55,790 bases of DNA, taken from the NCBI GenBank assembly GCA_026416715.1, contig JAOAEQ010000009.1, positions 49,262-105,051 on the forward strand, given 5' to 3'. Each line of letters opens with the position of its first letter. Positions within the stretch are counted from its first letter, which is position 1. The translations under genes were made by a program, and so were the position numbers. Shown here one piece after another: positions 24,532 to 34,468 of the stretch. The notes beneath the pieces are model-generated. The model was not told the origin of the DNA, made no database searches, and saw only the letters and a list, made by a program, of their open reading frames with translations. Source of the stretch: a bacterium. GTDB lineage: Bacteria; UBP4; UBA4092; JAOAEQ01.

Positions 24532-25785
24532 ATGAAAAAGGTTATTATTATTGCTATTGTTATAGTGGCAGTGCTGGTAAGTGTAAGCGTATATTTCTGG
24601 ATTAGCTCGAATTTCTTAACTCCATCTGGTTCAGTAACAAGCACTATTGGTTCGACTACAGTAGTTCTCCTACCTGAATTCACCCAACACTCTGAAACAA
24701 ATACACAGGATTATATTGAACAAGCAATCGCTATGTTCCCATTGAAAGAAATGCTCCCAGCAGGGAAAACCGCTACCGATATTTTAAAAACTATGGATTA
24801 TGCTGCTGCTGAGAAACTTTTACCGCAGATTGAACAATGCACAGCATCATTTGCAGAAATCAGAAATGCGGTTAATGCGAAAATTAACATTTGTCCCGAA
24901 GATTTCCGACCGGAACGGAAACTACCGAATTTTCTTGCTGCGCAAATGATAGGAAAACTACTTGTAATTCAAGGAATGGGATTCGAGAATCAAGGGAAAC
25001 TAGACAAAGCGGTGAATAATTATCTGCTCGGTGTGCAGTTCGGAAGCGTTTTCGCTGGGAAGAATACCTCGTTAACGCAGAAATTGGTTGCCAGCGCGTT
25101 AGAGAACATTGCATATAATCCGCTCAAACAGTTTGTACTTAATAATCCGAAAGATTCTAATAACTTAAAACAGATAATTCACACGTTAGAGAAAGCTGAA
25201 CAGAATCGAGTCCCGTTTACCGAGGTGTTCTTTTCTGAAAAAAAGACTTTGCAATATATTCTGCAGAATGCGAAACACTATGCGCAACAGGATAAAGCGC
25301 TCGCAAAATTAACCGAACCTGAAATCCAGCGGATTCTGGCTGAAAGTGAGAAAATATATGCATATTTGATACAAACGTTTGCTTTGCCGTATCCGCAGTT
25401 TCGGCAGGAAAACTTAGGGTCGAAACTCACCGCAATGGTTAGGAAAGTCCATCCGATAGTAAGCGTTTCGCTGCCGAATTTTGAATCTGCGATGATCCGC
25501 GAGTTGAGTACTGCAACTGATAATCGGCTGATTCGGATTCTTGCTGCTTTAGAGTTATATTATCAGGAGAATCGCACGTACCCGAATTCGTTATCTGAAC
25601 TAGCGCCACGGTTTTTATCTACGGTACCGAAAGATTATTTCTCGGATTCGGATTTTATGTATGGGTTAGTTAGTAAAACTTTCTATCTTTATAGTATCGG
25701 TCCAGATATGCAGGATAACCATGAACGACCAGTCTATGACCCAACCAACGGTACTGTCAGCGTCGGCGATATTATCGGTCGATAA
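24532..25785 (+). CDS. Larger membrane-anchored paralogue with GspG-like C-terminal domain
   Basis: 417 residues. An N-terminal transmembrane helix (about 3-25) is followed by a mostly helical region (60-330) that I do not recognise, containing 'QMIGKLLVIQGMGFENQGKL' and repeats typical of helical periplasmic domains. The last 75 residues repeat the domain of the preceding protein: 'RILAALELYYQENRTYPNSL', 'VPKDYF', 'FYLYSIGPDMQDNHERPVYD' and 'TNGTVSVGDI'. No prepilin leader is present. The 8-bp spacing indicates an operon with the shorter paralogue. Function unknown; a periplasmic, membrane-tethered location is inferred. Confidence 0.68.
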   Translation: MKKVIIIAIVIVAVLVSVSVYFWISSNFLTPSGSVTSTIGSTTVVLLPEFTQHSETNTQDYIEQAIAMFPLKEMLPAGKTATDILKTMDYAAAEKLLPQIEQCTASFAEIRNAVNAKINICPEDFRPERKLPNFLAAQMIGKLLVIQGMGFENQGKLDKAVNNYLLGVQFGSVFAGKNTSLTQKLVASALENIAYNPLKQFVLNNPKDSNNLKQIIHTLEKAEQNRVPFTEVFFSEKKTLQYILQNAKHYAQQDKALAKLTEPEIQRILAESEKIYAYLIQTFALPYPQFRQENLGSKLTAMVRKVHPIVSVSLPNFESAMIRELSTATDNRLIRILAALELYYQENRTYPNSLSELAPRFLSTVPKDYFSDSDFMYGLVSKTFYLYSIGPDMQDNHERPVYDPTNGTVSVGDIIGR

Positions 25786-25922
25786 ACCATAATTTACCAC
25801 CACGACACCAAAACACAAAAATATTCCGTGTCTCCAACAAAATCTTTATATCGGTTAATTATTGTATCTCTTGGTGTCTAAGTTCGTTCGGTATTATTCC
25901 GTCTTCTCAATAGAGTGAAATC

Positions 25923-25943
25923 AAGGGAGTAAGCTACTCCCTT
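25923..25943. repeat. Perfect 9-bp hairpin
   Basis: AAGGGAGTA / TACTCCCTT with a 3-nt AGC loop, no T-run after it on either strand that would make a classical terminator. It may still terminate or stabilise the upstream transcript. Confidence 0.4.
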
Positions 25944-26020
25944 AACCCTGCTCCGCTCTTTCTCCACTTAGTTCCCGTTACATTTGTGTTACTGAAAGAC
26001 AAATTCAGCTTAGCTAAAAT

Positions 26021-26067
26021 TCGGAGCAAAGATGAACGAGCTATGAGCTCGTTCATCCCTGTTCCGA
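26021..26067. ncRNA. 47-nt two-part hairpin, possible structured RNA element
   Basis: An outer 8-bp helix (TCGGAGCA with TGTTCCGA, one G-U) encloses a small internal loop and a perfect 12-bp helix (GATGAACGAGCT with AGCTCGTTCATC) capped by a 3-nt loop. It lies between the pilin-domain gene and the promoter of the adenosyltransferase gene. Whether it is transcribed is unknown. Confidence 0.35.
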
Positions 26068-26116
26068 TAAACATTCGGATTTCACAAGATAAAAATTCAA
26101 AATCTAAAAATTATCA

Positions 26117-26145
26117 TTGACAATACCTACGTATTCTCTTATGCT
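26117..26145 (+). promoter_or_regulatory. Sigma-70-type promoter of the adenosyltransferase gene
   Basis: TTGACA (26117-26122), 17-bp spacer, TATGCT (26140-26145). Predicted leader about 60 nt. This is the best consensus-like promoter noticed in the window. Confidence 0.65.
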
Positions 26146-26211
26146 ATTAAGAGTCTTTATTTTTTTAACAACGATCGAAAAACCATGGTAATCTGGGGTT
26201 AATAAAAGAAT

Positions 26212-26754
26212 ATGGGTAAAGGATTGGTTCATGTTTATACCGGTGACGGGAAAGGGAAAACGACTAGTGCGTATGGGTTAGCGGTTCGTGCGATAGGTGC
26301 GCATAAACGCGTGTTAATTTTGCAGTTCTTGAAACCGAATGCGGAAACATCGGGAGAAAATGCGGCGTTCCGTCAATTACGACCGAAACCGACGGTCGTT
26401 TGTGTCAACCATTATCAAGGATGGTTATTCCACACGCCGGAATATGAAAAGAATTTTCCGATTGCAACCGAAGAAATCAGGAAATCACTTGATTGGCTGG
26501 AACAAGAATGGCAATCTGGAAAGTATGATATGGTTATTTTAGATGAAATAAATAATGCAATGGATTTAAAAGTTGCTTCAATCTCGCGAGTTATCGAGTT
26601 AATCAAGACTCGGCCGGAAAAAATCGAGTTGGTTTTAACCGGACGGAATGCGCCGCAAGAGATTATTGCGCTAGCGGATTATGTAACGGAAATGAAATCA
26701 ATAAAACATCCGGCTGATTCCGGCGTTAAGCCACGGAAAGGAATCGAATTTTAA
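26212..26754 (+). CDS. cobO: Corrinoid adenosyltransferase (CobO/BtuR type)
   Basis: 180 residues, family-typical. It transfers the adenosyl group of ATP to cob(I)alamin or cobinamide to make coenzyme B12, in the cytoplasm. The modified P-loop 'YTGDGKGKTTSAYGLAVRA' is present, followed by 'VLILQFLKPN', the Walker-B-like 'YDMVILDEINNAM', 'LVLTGRNAPQEIIALADYV', and the conserved ending 'SIKHPADSGVKPRKGIEF'. It stands alone with its own promoter. The window also encodes two proteins with cobalamin-binding-like N-terminal domains next to radical SAM domains, which fits B12 use. No other cobalamin synthesis gene is here. Confidence 0.93.
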   Translation: MGKGLVHVYTGDGKGKTTSAYGLAVRAIGAHKRVLILQFLKPNAETSGENAAFRQLRPKPTVVCVNHYQGWLFHTPEYEKNFPIATEEIRKSLDWLEQEWQSGKYDMVILDEINNAMDLKVASISRVIELIKTRPEKIELVLTGRNAPQEIIALADYVTEMKSIKHPADSGVKPRKGIEF

Positions 26755-27061
26755 TTTATTATTGAAAGTCTTATCGAGACAATTGGAATATTCTGCGGAG
26801 GAAATTATTAGCAGCCGTGGTGCGCGCGACTAAGTTAAATGTTCTACGATAACCGCAGCATTTCGTGCTGGACTAGGTTTCAGTTGCCCTTTAACAGGGC
26901 TAAAAATACCGAAAACCCCTATTTTTCTCCTGTGGGATCATTTCAAACTTGGCTAAATTCACTTTCCTGTGTTGAGGGTTAATTCCACCTAGAAATGACT
27001 GATTATATATTTCAACTTGACTATTTCGCAAACTTAGTTTGATATAGTATAATATTCAATT
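26755..27061. other. 307-bp gene-free stretch with two small hairpins
   Basis: Holds hairpins CAGCA-TTTCG-TGCTG (26856-26870) and GCCCT-TTAAC-AGGGC (26886-26900), separated by GACTAGGTTTCAGTT. At its end a TATAAT (27048-27053) sits 8 nt before the next start codon. No gene is visible. Confidence 0.45.
27048..27053 (+). promoter_or_regulatory. -10 hexamer of the ABC transporter fusion gene, probable leaderless start
   Basis: A perfect TATAAT with 8 nt to the ATG at 27062. A TTGACT at 27017-27022 is too far (25 bp) for a standard -35. There is no Shine-Dalgarno before the gene. Confidence 0.45.
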
Positions 27062-29749
27062 ATGGTAAACAAATGCTCAAAACAAACTCGATTAATTAGC
27101 TTCATTCTCTTCGGTATCCTTGGAGGACTGCTTGTCACCGGTTGCGCTTGGCTGAAACTTGGGCAGAAACAAAAAGAAGAAAAAATGATTATTGAAGTCT
27201 GGAATTTTCCACGACCGAAAGAAACTGAAGCGTGGCAATTTAGTACCTTTTCAACTTTCGAGAAGAAATATCCGAATGTTAAAGTCGAGTTTACCCGATT
27301 ATCTTGGGCGCGTGGCGGTCAGAAACTTGATGTAGCGGTTGCCGGCAGTAATTATCCGGATATCTGTGGGTCAGCCATGAAACCGTCGTATGTCCTCCAA
27401 GATGTACTCGAACCGCTTGATGATTATCTCACCCCGGAAGAACGAGCAGATATCTTTCCACAACCGTTGAAAGTATGTCAGTTTGAAGGGAAAACCTATG
27501 CGTTTCCGTGGTATTCAACGGTATATATCACCATTTTAAATACTGATATCTTTAAAGAACGTGGGGTTCCTTTACCAAAAGATGGTATCTGGACGTATGA
27601 AGAGTTTGTTGAGAAGATGCAGAAACTGACATTCGACCGAGATGGAGACGGGAAAATTGATGTTTACGGAATTGGGTTCGGTGTTATGCCAGGCACGGGT
27701 GAAGCATGGGGCGTGATGTATAGTGACGGTGGCAGGTTTTTTAACGATGAGATGACCGTATGTACAATAACCAGTGCAGAATTTATGTCCGGGGTACAAA
27801 AACTGGTTGATTTAGAGCATAAATATAAATGTGCGTTACCGAACGCTGGCGGATTAGAACCATCCGGTGCGGTCTGGGATACATTCATGAGCGAAAAACG
27901 GCCGTTAGCGGCAACGTTCCAAGGCCAATGGGCGTTAATTTCATTAAAAAAACGGAATAAAAAAATTGATGACCGAGACCCGGAAGCGGTTCGACAGAAC
28001 TGGAAGAAACTGAATTTTTCTGCAGCGATAACCCCGATTGGGAAAAGCGGGAAAATAACCACTGCATCACCCGGAGTCGGCAATTGGGTGGTATTCAAAC
28101 AATCAGATCCCAAAAAACGAGCGTTATGTATTGAATTAGCGAAAATGTTAGCGTTATCTGATGAAGCGCAATGGATTAACTATAATTCCGGCACACTTCC
28201 GGTTCGGAAATCAATCGGTAACATTTATGGCGATGACCCAGATTTCGCTATTTTATTTAAAGCGTATGAAAATGTGATTATGCCTGCGTTCCATCCGGAA
28301 GGGCAGAAGATGGATAATGTAATTCAGCGGCAGATACAGAATGCCCTGCTAAAAGAGAAATCGGTTGAAACCGCTATGCAGGATGCGGCGCGAGAAGTTG
28401 GGCATATTTTAGCGATGTACCAGAAAGAGCGAACCATGACAAAAGAAAGTCACGGACCAAAACTAACCCCACGACAAATGATGGTGGTTATATCAGTAGG
28501 GATTATTGTCGCGATTATTTTAGTGATAACTGTACTGCTGCTACGCGAACCGGAACCGATGAAATTACTCCGAAAACATTTCTGGTCATATTTATTTATT
28601 GCGCCGAGTTTATTCGTATTCACGATTTTCATGCTCATGCCAGTAACCTATTCAATTATTTTAGCATTCCAGAAATTTAGCGTTACCGGCAGTTCTTGGG
28701 TTGGATTCGCAAATTTCTACAAAGTTTTCACCAGTGAAGTATTCTGGAAATATGCGATTCCGAATACGCTCGTCTATACCTGCATTATGGTTCCGGAAGG
28801 AATCATTGTTGCGTTGTTATTAGCGAGTGTGATTAATCCGCTCGGTCCGAAAACCCGTGCTTTTTTCCGTGCAGCGTATTATCTGCCTGGAGTAATTGGA
28901 GCGGTGCTGATTGCGATGATCTGGAAATGGATTTATGACCCGACATTCGGCTTATTTAATTCGGTTATCAATAGTTTTATTAATCTCATCAGTCCGTTCC
29001 CGATTCTTAAAAACGCGTTTGATACCACAACATATACTGTGCCCTGGTTGGTTTCAATCTGCATTTTCGTCGGACTACTCTATTTATTCGGTTCGATGTT
29101 GGTACGTGGGTATATCTACCTGCTCTGTAAAGGGAAAAATCCGGAACGACCGTCAAACCTTAACTTTACACCCGCACAAAAAACTGTTCTCTACATTGCC
29201 AGTGTAGTCTCGATAGCAATTATCGCTGGAATTCTCGGAATTATTATTCAAAAAGTTATTTTCACCCCAGCGCAAGTCTATTTATCATCAATTCGGGAAA
29301 AACATCAGGTTGATTGGTTGATAAATCCGGCGATCGCGTTATATTCGATTATGTTATCCGGAATGCTCATGGCACCAGGCGGTGGTGTGATACTCTTTTT
29401 AGCAGCAATGGGTCGTGTTCCGAAAGAACTCCACGAATCTGCTATGATTGACGGTGCAGGTGGGATAAAACGGTGGTGGACAATTACCGTTCCACTGTTA
29501 CGACCGACGATACTATACCTGCTGGTAATGGGCACCATTGGATCGTTCCAAGTATTCACGAATATCTATATTATGACCGGTGGTGGTCCGGGATATGCTA
29601 CCACGCCATTGGTTATGTTGATATTCCAAACCGGTTTCGAAAATTTCGAGTTCGGATTAGCATCAGCGCAGGCGCTCGTCTTATTTGTTATGGTAGTTAC
29701 CGTAGCCGTAATTCAATTTAAGTTTTTGAAAAGTGATGTCGAATATTAA
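27062..29749 (+). CDS. Sugar ABC importer: lipoprotein substrate-binding domain fused to MalF-type permease
   Basis: 895 residues in one uninterrupted frame. Lipoprotein signal with lipobox LVTGC (Cys28). Residues about 40-455 are a family 1 carbohydrate-binding protein ('IIEVWNFPRPKETEAW', 'YPDICGSAMKPS', 'YAFPWYSTVYITILNTDIF', 'AATFQGQWALISLKK'). A transmembrane helix (about 472-496) returns the chain to the cytoplasm and leads into a MalF-type permease (about 505-895) with the start 'FIAPSLFVFTIFMLMPVTYS' and the EAA loop 'ESAMIDGAGGIKRWWTITVP', which contacts the ATPase. About 100 extra residues with additional hydrophobic helices are inserted before the last helices. CUT1 family importers normally use separate proteins. 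The MalG-type partner follows; no ATPase gene is in the window. Substrate unknown. Confidence 0.87.
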   Translation: MVNKCSKQTRLISFILFGILGGLLVTGCAWLKLGQKQKEEKMIIEVWNFPRPKETEAWQFSTFSTFEKKYPNVKVEFTRLSWARGGQKLDVAVAGSNYPDICGSAMKPSYVLQDVLEPLDDYLTPEERADIFPQPLKVCQFEGKTYAFPWYSTVYITILNTDIFKERGVPLPKDGIWTYEEFVEKMQKLTFDRDGDGKIDVYGIGFGVMPGTGEAWGVMYSDGGRFFNDEMTVCTITSAEFMSGVQKLVDLEHKYKCALPNAGGLEPSGAVWDTFMSEKRPLAATFQGQWALISLKKRNKKIDDRDPEAVRQNWKKLNFSAAITPIGKSGKITTASPGVGNWVVFKQSDPKKRALCIELAKMLALSDEAQWINYNSGTLPVRKSIGNIYGDDPDFAILFKAYENVIMPAFHPEGQKMDNVIQRQIQNALLKEKSVETAMQDAAREVGHILAMYQKERTMTKESHGPKLTPRQMMVVISVGIIVAIILVITVLLLREPEPMKLLRKHFWSYLFIAPSLFVFTIFMLMPVTYSIILAFQKFSVTGSSWVGFANFYKVFTSEVFWKYAIPNTLVYTCIMVPEGIIVALLLASVINPLGPKTRAFFRAAYYLPGVIGAVLIAMIWKWIYDPTFGLFNSVINSFINLISPFPILKNAFDTTTYTVPWLVSICIFVGLLYLFGSMLVRGYIYLLCKGKNPERPSNLNFTPAQKTVLYIASVVSIAIIAGILGIIIQKVIFTPAQVYLSSIREKHQVDWLINPAIALYSIMLSGMLMAPGGGVILFLAAMGRVPKELHESAMIDGAGGIKRWWTITVPLLRPTILYLLVMGTIGSFQVFTNIYIMTGGGPGYATTPLVMLIFQTGFENFEFGLASAQALVLFVMVVTVAVIQFKFLKSDVEY

Positions 29750-29821
29750 AACAATTACCACGTGTCAAGTACCAAGTATAAAAAAATAAAATTTTGTACT
29801 TAGTGCATTGTCCTTCCTTCT

Positions 29822-30766
29822 ATGTCGGCTGAAGATATTGAAACTCAAGAGAGAATTTTAACCAAACGAAGTGCTATTTTGGTTATTCCGGTATATGTTG
29901 TGCTGATAACGTGGGCGTTCGTATCGTTTGTTCCGGTTATCTGGATGTTTCTAACCGCATTCACGCAAAAAGATTTGTTGGTGAAAATGCCGCCGGAAAT
30001 AAGTTTGCGTGGGTTCACGTTCGATAATTTCGTTCGGCTGTATGAGTATTCGCAGATACCGCTGGTCAGTACTGGCAGCTGGCTTGCTAGCTGGTTACCG
30101 AAATTTCTCGTTGATATGAAAGTCGGAATAATTGTTCGTTGGTTTTTAAATTCACTATTTCTCGCTTGTGTGAACACTGGGTTTAACTTATTCTTCGATT
30201 CATTAGCTGGATATTCGTTTGCGAAACGGCGATTTCCGGGAAATAAATTCTTATTCTGGATGATTTTATCAACGATGATGGTTCCTGGTCAGGTAACGTT
30301 AGTTCCATTATTTTTAATGATGATTAACCTCGGATTATTAGATAGTTATCTTGCGTTGATACTACCGTCAATAGCCGGGGTGTTCGGGATATTTTTAATG
30401 AAACAGTATATTCAGAGTTTGCCATCGGATCTAGAAGAAGCAGGCCGGATTGATGGTTGTAGCGAGTTCGGGATATTCTGGCGAATTATTTTGCCGTTAT
30501 GTAAGCCAGTATTGGCAGTACTTGGTATCTTCATTTTCGTGGGAAACTGGAATAATTTCCTCTGGCCATTGATTATTTTAAAAAGTGAAAAGATGTATAC
30601 CTTGCAAGTTGGATTAGCTATTCTTCAGCAATTGCAAGAACATGGGGTAGATTATGGAATTCGTATGGCCGGCGCAGTGGTTGCCGCGGTTCCAATTCTT
30701 ATCGTGTTCCTATTCATGCAGAAATATTTTATTAAAGGGTTAACCATCGGCAGCGTGAAAGGATAA
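29822..30766 (+). CDS. Sugar ABC transporter permease, MalG type
   Basis: 314 residues. Six transmembrane helices can be placed from about 20 to 300. The EAA loop reads 'LEEAGRIDGCSEFGIFWRII' followed by LPLCKP, the ATPase docking site. 'GYSFAKRRFPGNKFLFWMIL' and 'MMVPGQVTLVPLFLMMINLG' are standard MalG strands. An extended periplasmic loop (about 55-110) is longer than usual. It is the partner of the upstream fused binding protein-permease and lies 72 bp after it; the gap contains an AAGTACCAAGTA-type inverted motif. The missing ATPase is presumably shared and encoded elsewhere. Confidence 0.9.
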   Translation: MSAEDIETQERILTKRSAILVIPVYVVLITWAFVSFVPVIWMFLTAFTQKDLLVKMPPEISLRGFTFDNFVRLYEYSQIPLVSTGSWLASWLPKFLVDMKVGIIVRWFLNSLFLACVNTGFNLFFDSLAGYSFAKRRFPGNKFLFWMILSTMMVPGQVTLVPLFLMMINLGLLDSYLALILPSIAGVFGIFLMKQYIQSLPSDLEEAGRIDGCSEFGIFWRIILPLCKPVLAVLGIFIFVGNWNNFLWPLIILKSEKMYTLQVGLAILQQLQEHGVDYGIRMAGAVVAAVPILIVFLFMQKYFIKGLTIGSVKG

Positions 30767-30861
30767 CCCTATAATTCCGAATTTCCTAATCCAAATGTTA
30801 ATAGGTTTACTCCAATTCTATCAGGATTTTGGGATTTGGAGTTTGCTCGAAAGAAGGCATT

Positions 30862-31539
30862 ATGCCTTTCTTGATGACACAATTTCCGCGCTGGTTAGAG
30901 TTTAGCGGGTTACCGCAGAAAATTGCTGGTCAACTTGGAGTAGATGGCTGGCTTATATTAAAAAAACTTATTGAACTCGATTGTTTATCGAATCCGCAAC
31001 CGGATTTGTTCTATGAACCGATTGAACGAATCGCACAGATGACCGGAGTTGCGTCGTCCCGAGTGCGCGCGCTGCTTGAATCATTGCGCGAGTTGGAGTA
31101 TATTGATTGTTATCTCCCGGAAACCGATGCGGAACCAGCATATTTAAAAATTCGGAGTCCTATATCAACACCGATTAAACCGACTGAAATTCCGTTCGCA
31201 GATGGCGGATTAAACGGTGCAACTGACCCGATAACGATACGATACTACCACCCAGCCAAACCAGTAAAACTAGAAAACGGGACGAAATTCGCGCAGATAT
31301 TACATTGGTATTTTGATTTATGCGGAATGCGGATGAATAATATTATTCTCGATGAATTGAAAGAACTCGAAGCGAATTTTGATATAGATAAAATTAAAGC
31401 TGCATTCCAAAAAGCCAAACAGAACAATATTCGCAGTTTAAACTATGTGTTCAAGCAACTCTATGCGCCATTAAAAAAGGATAAACCAAAGAACCCAAAA
31501 ACGAAAAAACGAAAGAACCAGTTACATGAATACCACTAA
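30862..31539 (+). CDS. DnaD-like replication initiation protein
   Basis: 225 residues from ATG 30862, preceded by AGAAGG. The N-terminal half (about 10-95) looks like a winged helix: 'GWLILKKLIELDCL', 'YEPIERIAQMTGVASSRV' and 'LLESLRELEYID'. Residues about 150-200 match a DnaD/DnaB C-terminal domain ('ILHWYFDLCGMRMNNII', 'DIDKIKAAFQKAKQNNI', RSLNYVFKQL). The tail is basic. In Firmicutes such proteins work with the helicase loader DnaI at primosome assembly; here a DnaC/DnaI-like gene lies immediately downstream, supporting that role. The family match is moderate and I cannot exclude a phage-type replication protein. Confidence 0.65.
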   Translation: MPFLMTQFPRWLEFSGLPQKIAGQLGVDGWLILKKLIELDCLSNPQPDLFYEPIERIAQMTGVASSRVRALLESLRELEYIDCYLPETDAEPAYLKIRSPISTPIKPTEIPFADGGLNGATDPITIRYYHPAKPVKLENGTKFAQILHWYFDLCGMRMNNIILDELKELEANFDIDKIKAAFQKAKQNNIRSLNYVFKQLYAPLKKDKPKNPKTKKRKNQLHEYH

Positions 31540-31593
31540 ACACAAGGTACGTTTCTTCGTTTCTGCGTTCTTACATTTTTAGTTGAGATCCCT

Positions 31594-32668
<1,075 letters not shown>

Positions 32669-32852
32669 ATCCTGTGCTGCGTATCACATATCAAGTACGA
32701 AAATATTGAGGAAAAAGGGTGTGGTTAGGTTTGAAGGTATTGTTAGGACTGGTTTACGGTGTAGGAGTATACAAAACCTTAACCTGGTATAACAGCATCA
32801 ACTGCTTAACTGTAACCCGAAAATTATTATTCATTTCAATATCACTTGTCTT

Positions 32853-34415
32853 GTGTCCGACCAATTAGATTTAGAACGTAAACTTCAGGAACTTACCGCG
32901 TTATACGAAATCAGTCGCGATCTCGCGATGTCGTTCAATCTAAAGTCTACTTGCCAGAAGGTTATGGAAGTATTGTCGCAGATTCTCGGTATGACCCGTG
33001 GTGTATTGATACTGCGTGATATGGTAACCGATGAACTCGCTATTGAGGTTATTCATGGATTTTCACAAAGCGAAATCGCAGATAAGAAGAATCAAGTTGT
33101 TAATCAGGGTACCACAAAAGTGTTCCAGAGCGGGTTAACGGCGCTTATACCGCGCAGAGGTAATGAACCGATATTGCTGACTCACCCAAAATCGGTGAGT
33201 AAATTTGTTCGGCAGGAGATTTTGTTTATCTGCGTACCGATTAAAGTTAATGGGGAAACGTTAGGCGTGTTGGGTGCCGATCGATTATTTACCGAAAACA
33301 CAGGATTAGCCGAGGATATTCGCGTATTAAACGTCATTGCTTCCCTCATTGCGCAAGCGGTTAAACTGAACCAAATGATAACCGAATCTCAGCGGAATCT
33401 GCTAGAGACCAATCTTGCTCTGAAACAGGAACTGAAATCAAAATATAAACTTGAAAATGTTATTGGAACGAGCAAACGAATGCAGGAAGTATTTGCGTTA
33501 GTTGAACAAGTGAGTAAAAGTAAAGTGACAGTGCTACTCCGTGGTGAATCTGGTACCGGGAAAGAACTTATTGCGCATGCAATCCATTATCATAGTCCGC
33601 GAGCTGAACAGCCATTTATAAAACTCTCCTGTGCAGCGTTACCAGAAACCTTGTTAGAATCGGAATTGTTTGGACATGAAAAAGGTGCGTTTACCGGTGC
33701 AATTAAATCGAAACCCGGTCGGTTCGAACTTGCTGATGGCGGAACATTATTTCTCGATGAAATTGGCGATATTCCGTTAACGACACAGGTTAAACTTCTT
33801 CGGGTTCTACAGGAAAAGAAATTTGAACGAGTTGGTGGAACCAAAACAATTTCTGTTGATGTTCGGATCATCGCAGCAACCAATCGTGATTTAGAAACCG
33901 CAATACGCCAGAAACAGTTTCGCGAGGATTTATATTATCGGCTGAACGTTGTGCCGATATTCATCCCGCCGTTACGCGACCGGAAAGAAGATATCCCGGC
34001 ATTAGTAGATAGTTTCCTGACACGGTTTAATCTGGAATATGGAAAAGAACTTCGAATATCGCCTGAAGCGCTCTATCAGCTAGAACGCTATCCCTGGCCG
34101 GGGAATGTCCGGGAATTAGAGAATTGTATTGAACGGTTAGTCGTACAAACCCGAGGAGATGTTATTCAGCCGAACGATTTACCGATACAATTACAGATTT
34201 CTGCTCTTCCAGAAACTAATGATTCTAAAATTAGCCAGCTTGTTTCTGGCAATTCGTTATTAACCAAAGTGGAAGAACTTGAAAAAGAACAGATTACCGC
34301 CGCAATGATTAAATGCGGTGGGGTGCAGGCGCGTGCAGCTAGACTCCTTGGTATTACCCCGCGTCAACTGCAGTATAAGCTTAAGAAATATCGTATCTCA
34401 ATACCTCCGGTTTAA
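32853..34415 (+). CDS. NifA-like sigma-54-dependent transcriptional activator
   Basis: 520 residues with a GTG start. Domain order: GAF sensor (about 20-180), AAA+ sigma-54 activation domain (about 200-430) and Fis-type helix-turn-helix (about 475-517). Walker A is GESGTGKE (about 231), the sigma-54-contacting loop GAFTGA is intact (about 278), followed by 'DGGTLFLDEIGDIP' and 'FREDLYYRLNVVPIFIPPLR'. The C-terminal helix-turn-helix is 'ARAARLLGITPRQLQYKLKK'. This order and the adjacent PII gene are typical of NifA-type nitrogen regulators, but no nif genes are present, so the regulon is unknown. No obvious -24/-12 promoter was spotted nearby. Confidence 0.88.
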   Translation: MSDQLDLERKLQELTALYEISRDLAMSFNLKSTCQKVMEVLSQILGMTRGVLILRDMVTDELAIEVIHGFSQSEIADKKNQVVNQGTTKVFQSGLTALIPRRGNEPILLTHPKSVSKFVRQEILFICVPIKVNGETLGVLGADRLFTENTGLAEDIRVLNVIASLIAQAVKLNQMITESQRNLLETNLALKQELKSKYKLENVIGTSKRMQEVFALVEQVSKSKVTVLLRGESGTGKELIAHAIHYHSPRAEQPFIKLSCAALPETLLESELFGHEKGAFTGAIKSKPGRFELADGGTLFLDEIGDIPLTTQVKLLRVLQEKKFERVGGTKTISVDVRIIAATNRDLETAIRQKQFREDLYYRLNVVPIFIPPLRDRKEDIPALVDSFLTRFNLEYGKELRISPEALYQLERYPWPGNVRELENCIERLVVQTRGDVIQPNDLPIQLQISALPETNDSKISQLVSGNSLLTKVEELEKEQITAAMIKCGGVQARAARLLGITPRQLQYKLKKYRISIPPV

Positions 34416-34468
34416 ATAGTCGGATAAACTCAAGTTCATTGTCAGGATAGTGTATGTACCAGAGTATT

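Larger units (their letters stand above)
25786..26211. other. 426-bp gene-free stretch with two strong hairpins and a promoter
   Basis: Contains a perfect 9-bp hairpin (25923-25943), a long two-part hairpin (26021-26067), and a consensus-like promoter (26117-26145) for the following adenosyltransferase gene. No B12-box (GCCACTG) was found, so there is no sign of a cobalamin riboswitch. No ORF here is convincing. Confidence 0.5.

Noticed and set aside
25786-26211. Cobalamin riboswitch upstream of the adenosyltransferase gene
   Set aside because: No B12 box or conserved core was found; the structures present are simple hairpins upstream of the promoter.
28436-28436. Internal ATG splitting the ABC fusion into two genes
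   Set aside because: The frame is continuous, no stop or Shine-Dalgarno separates the parts, and the linking helix gives a sensible topology.
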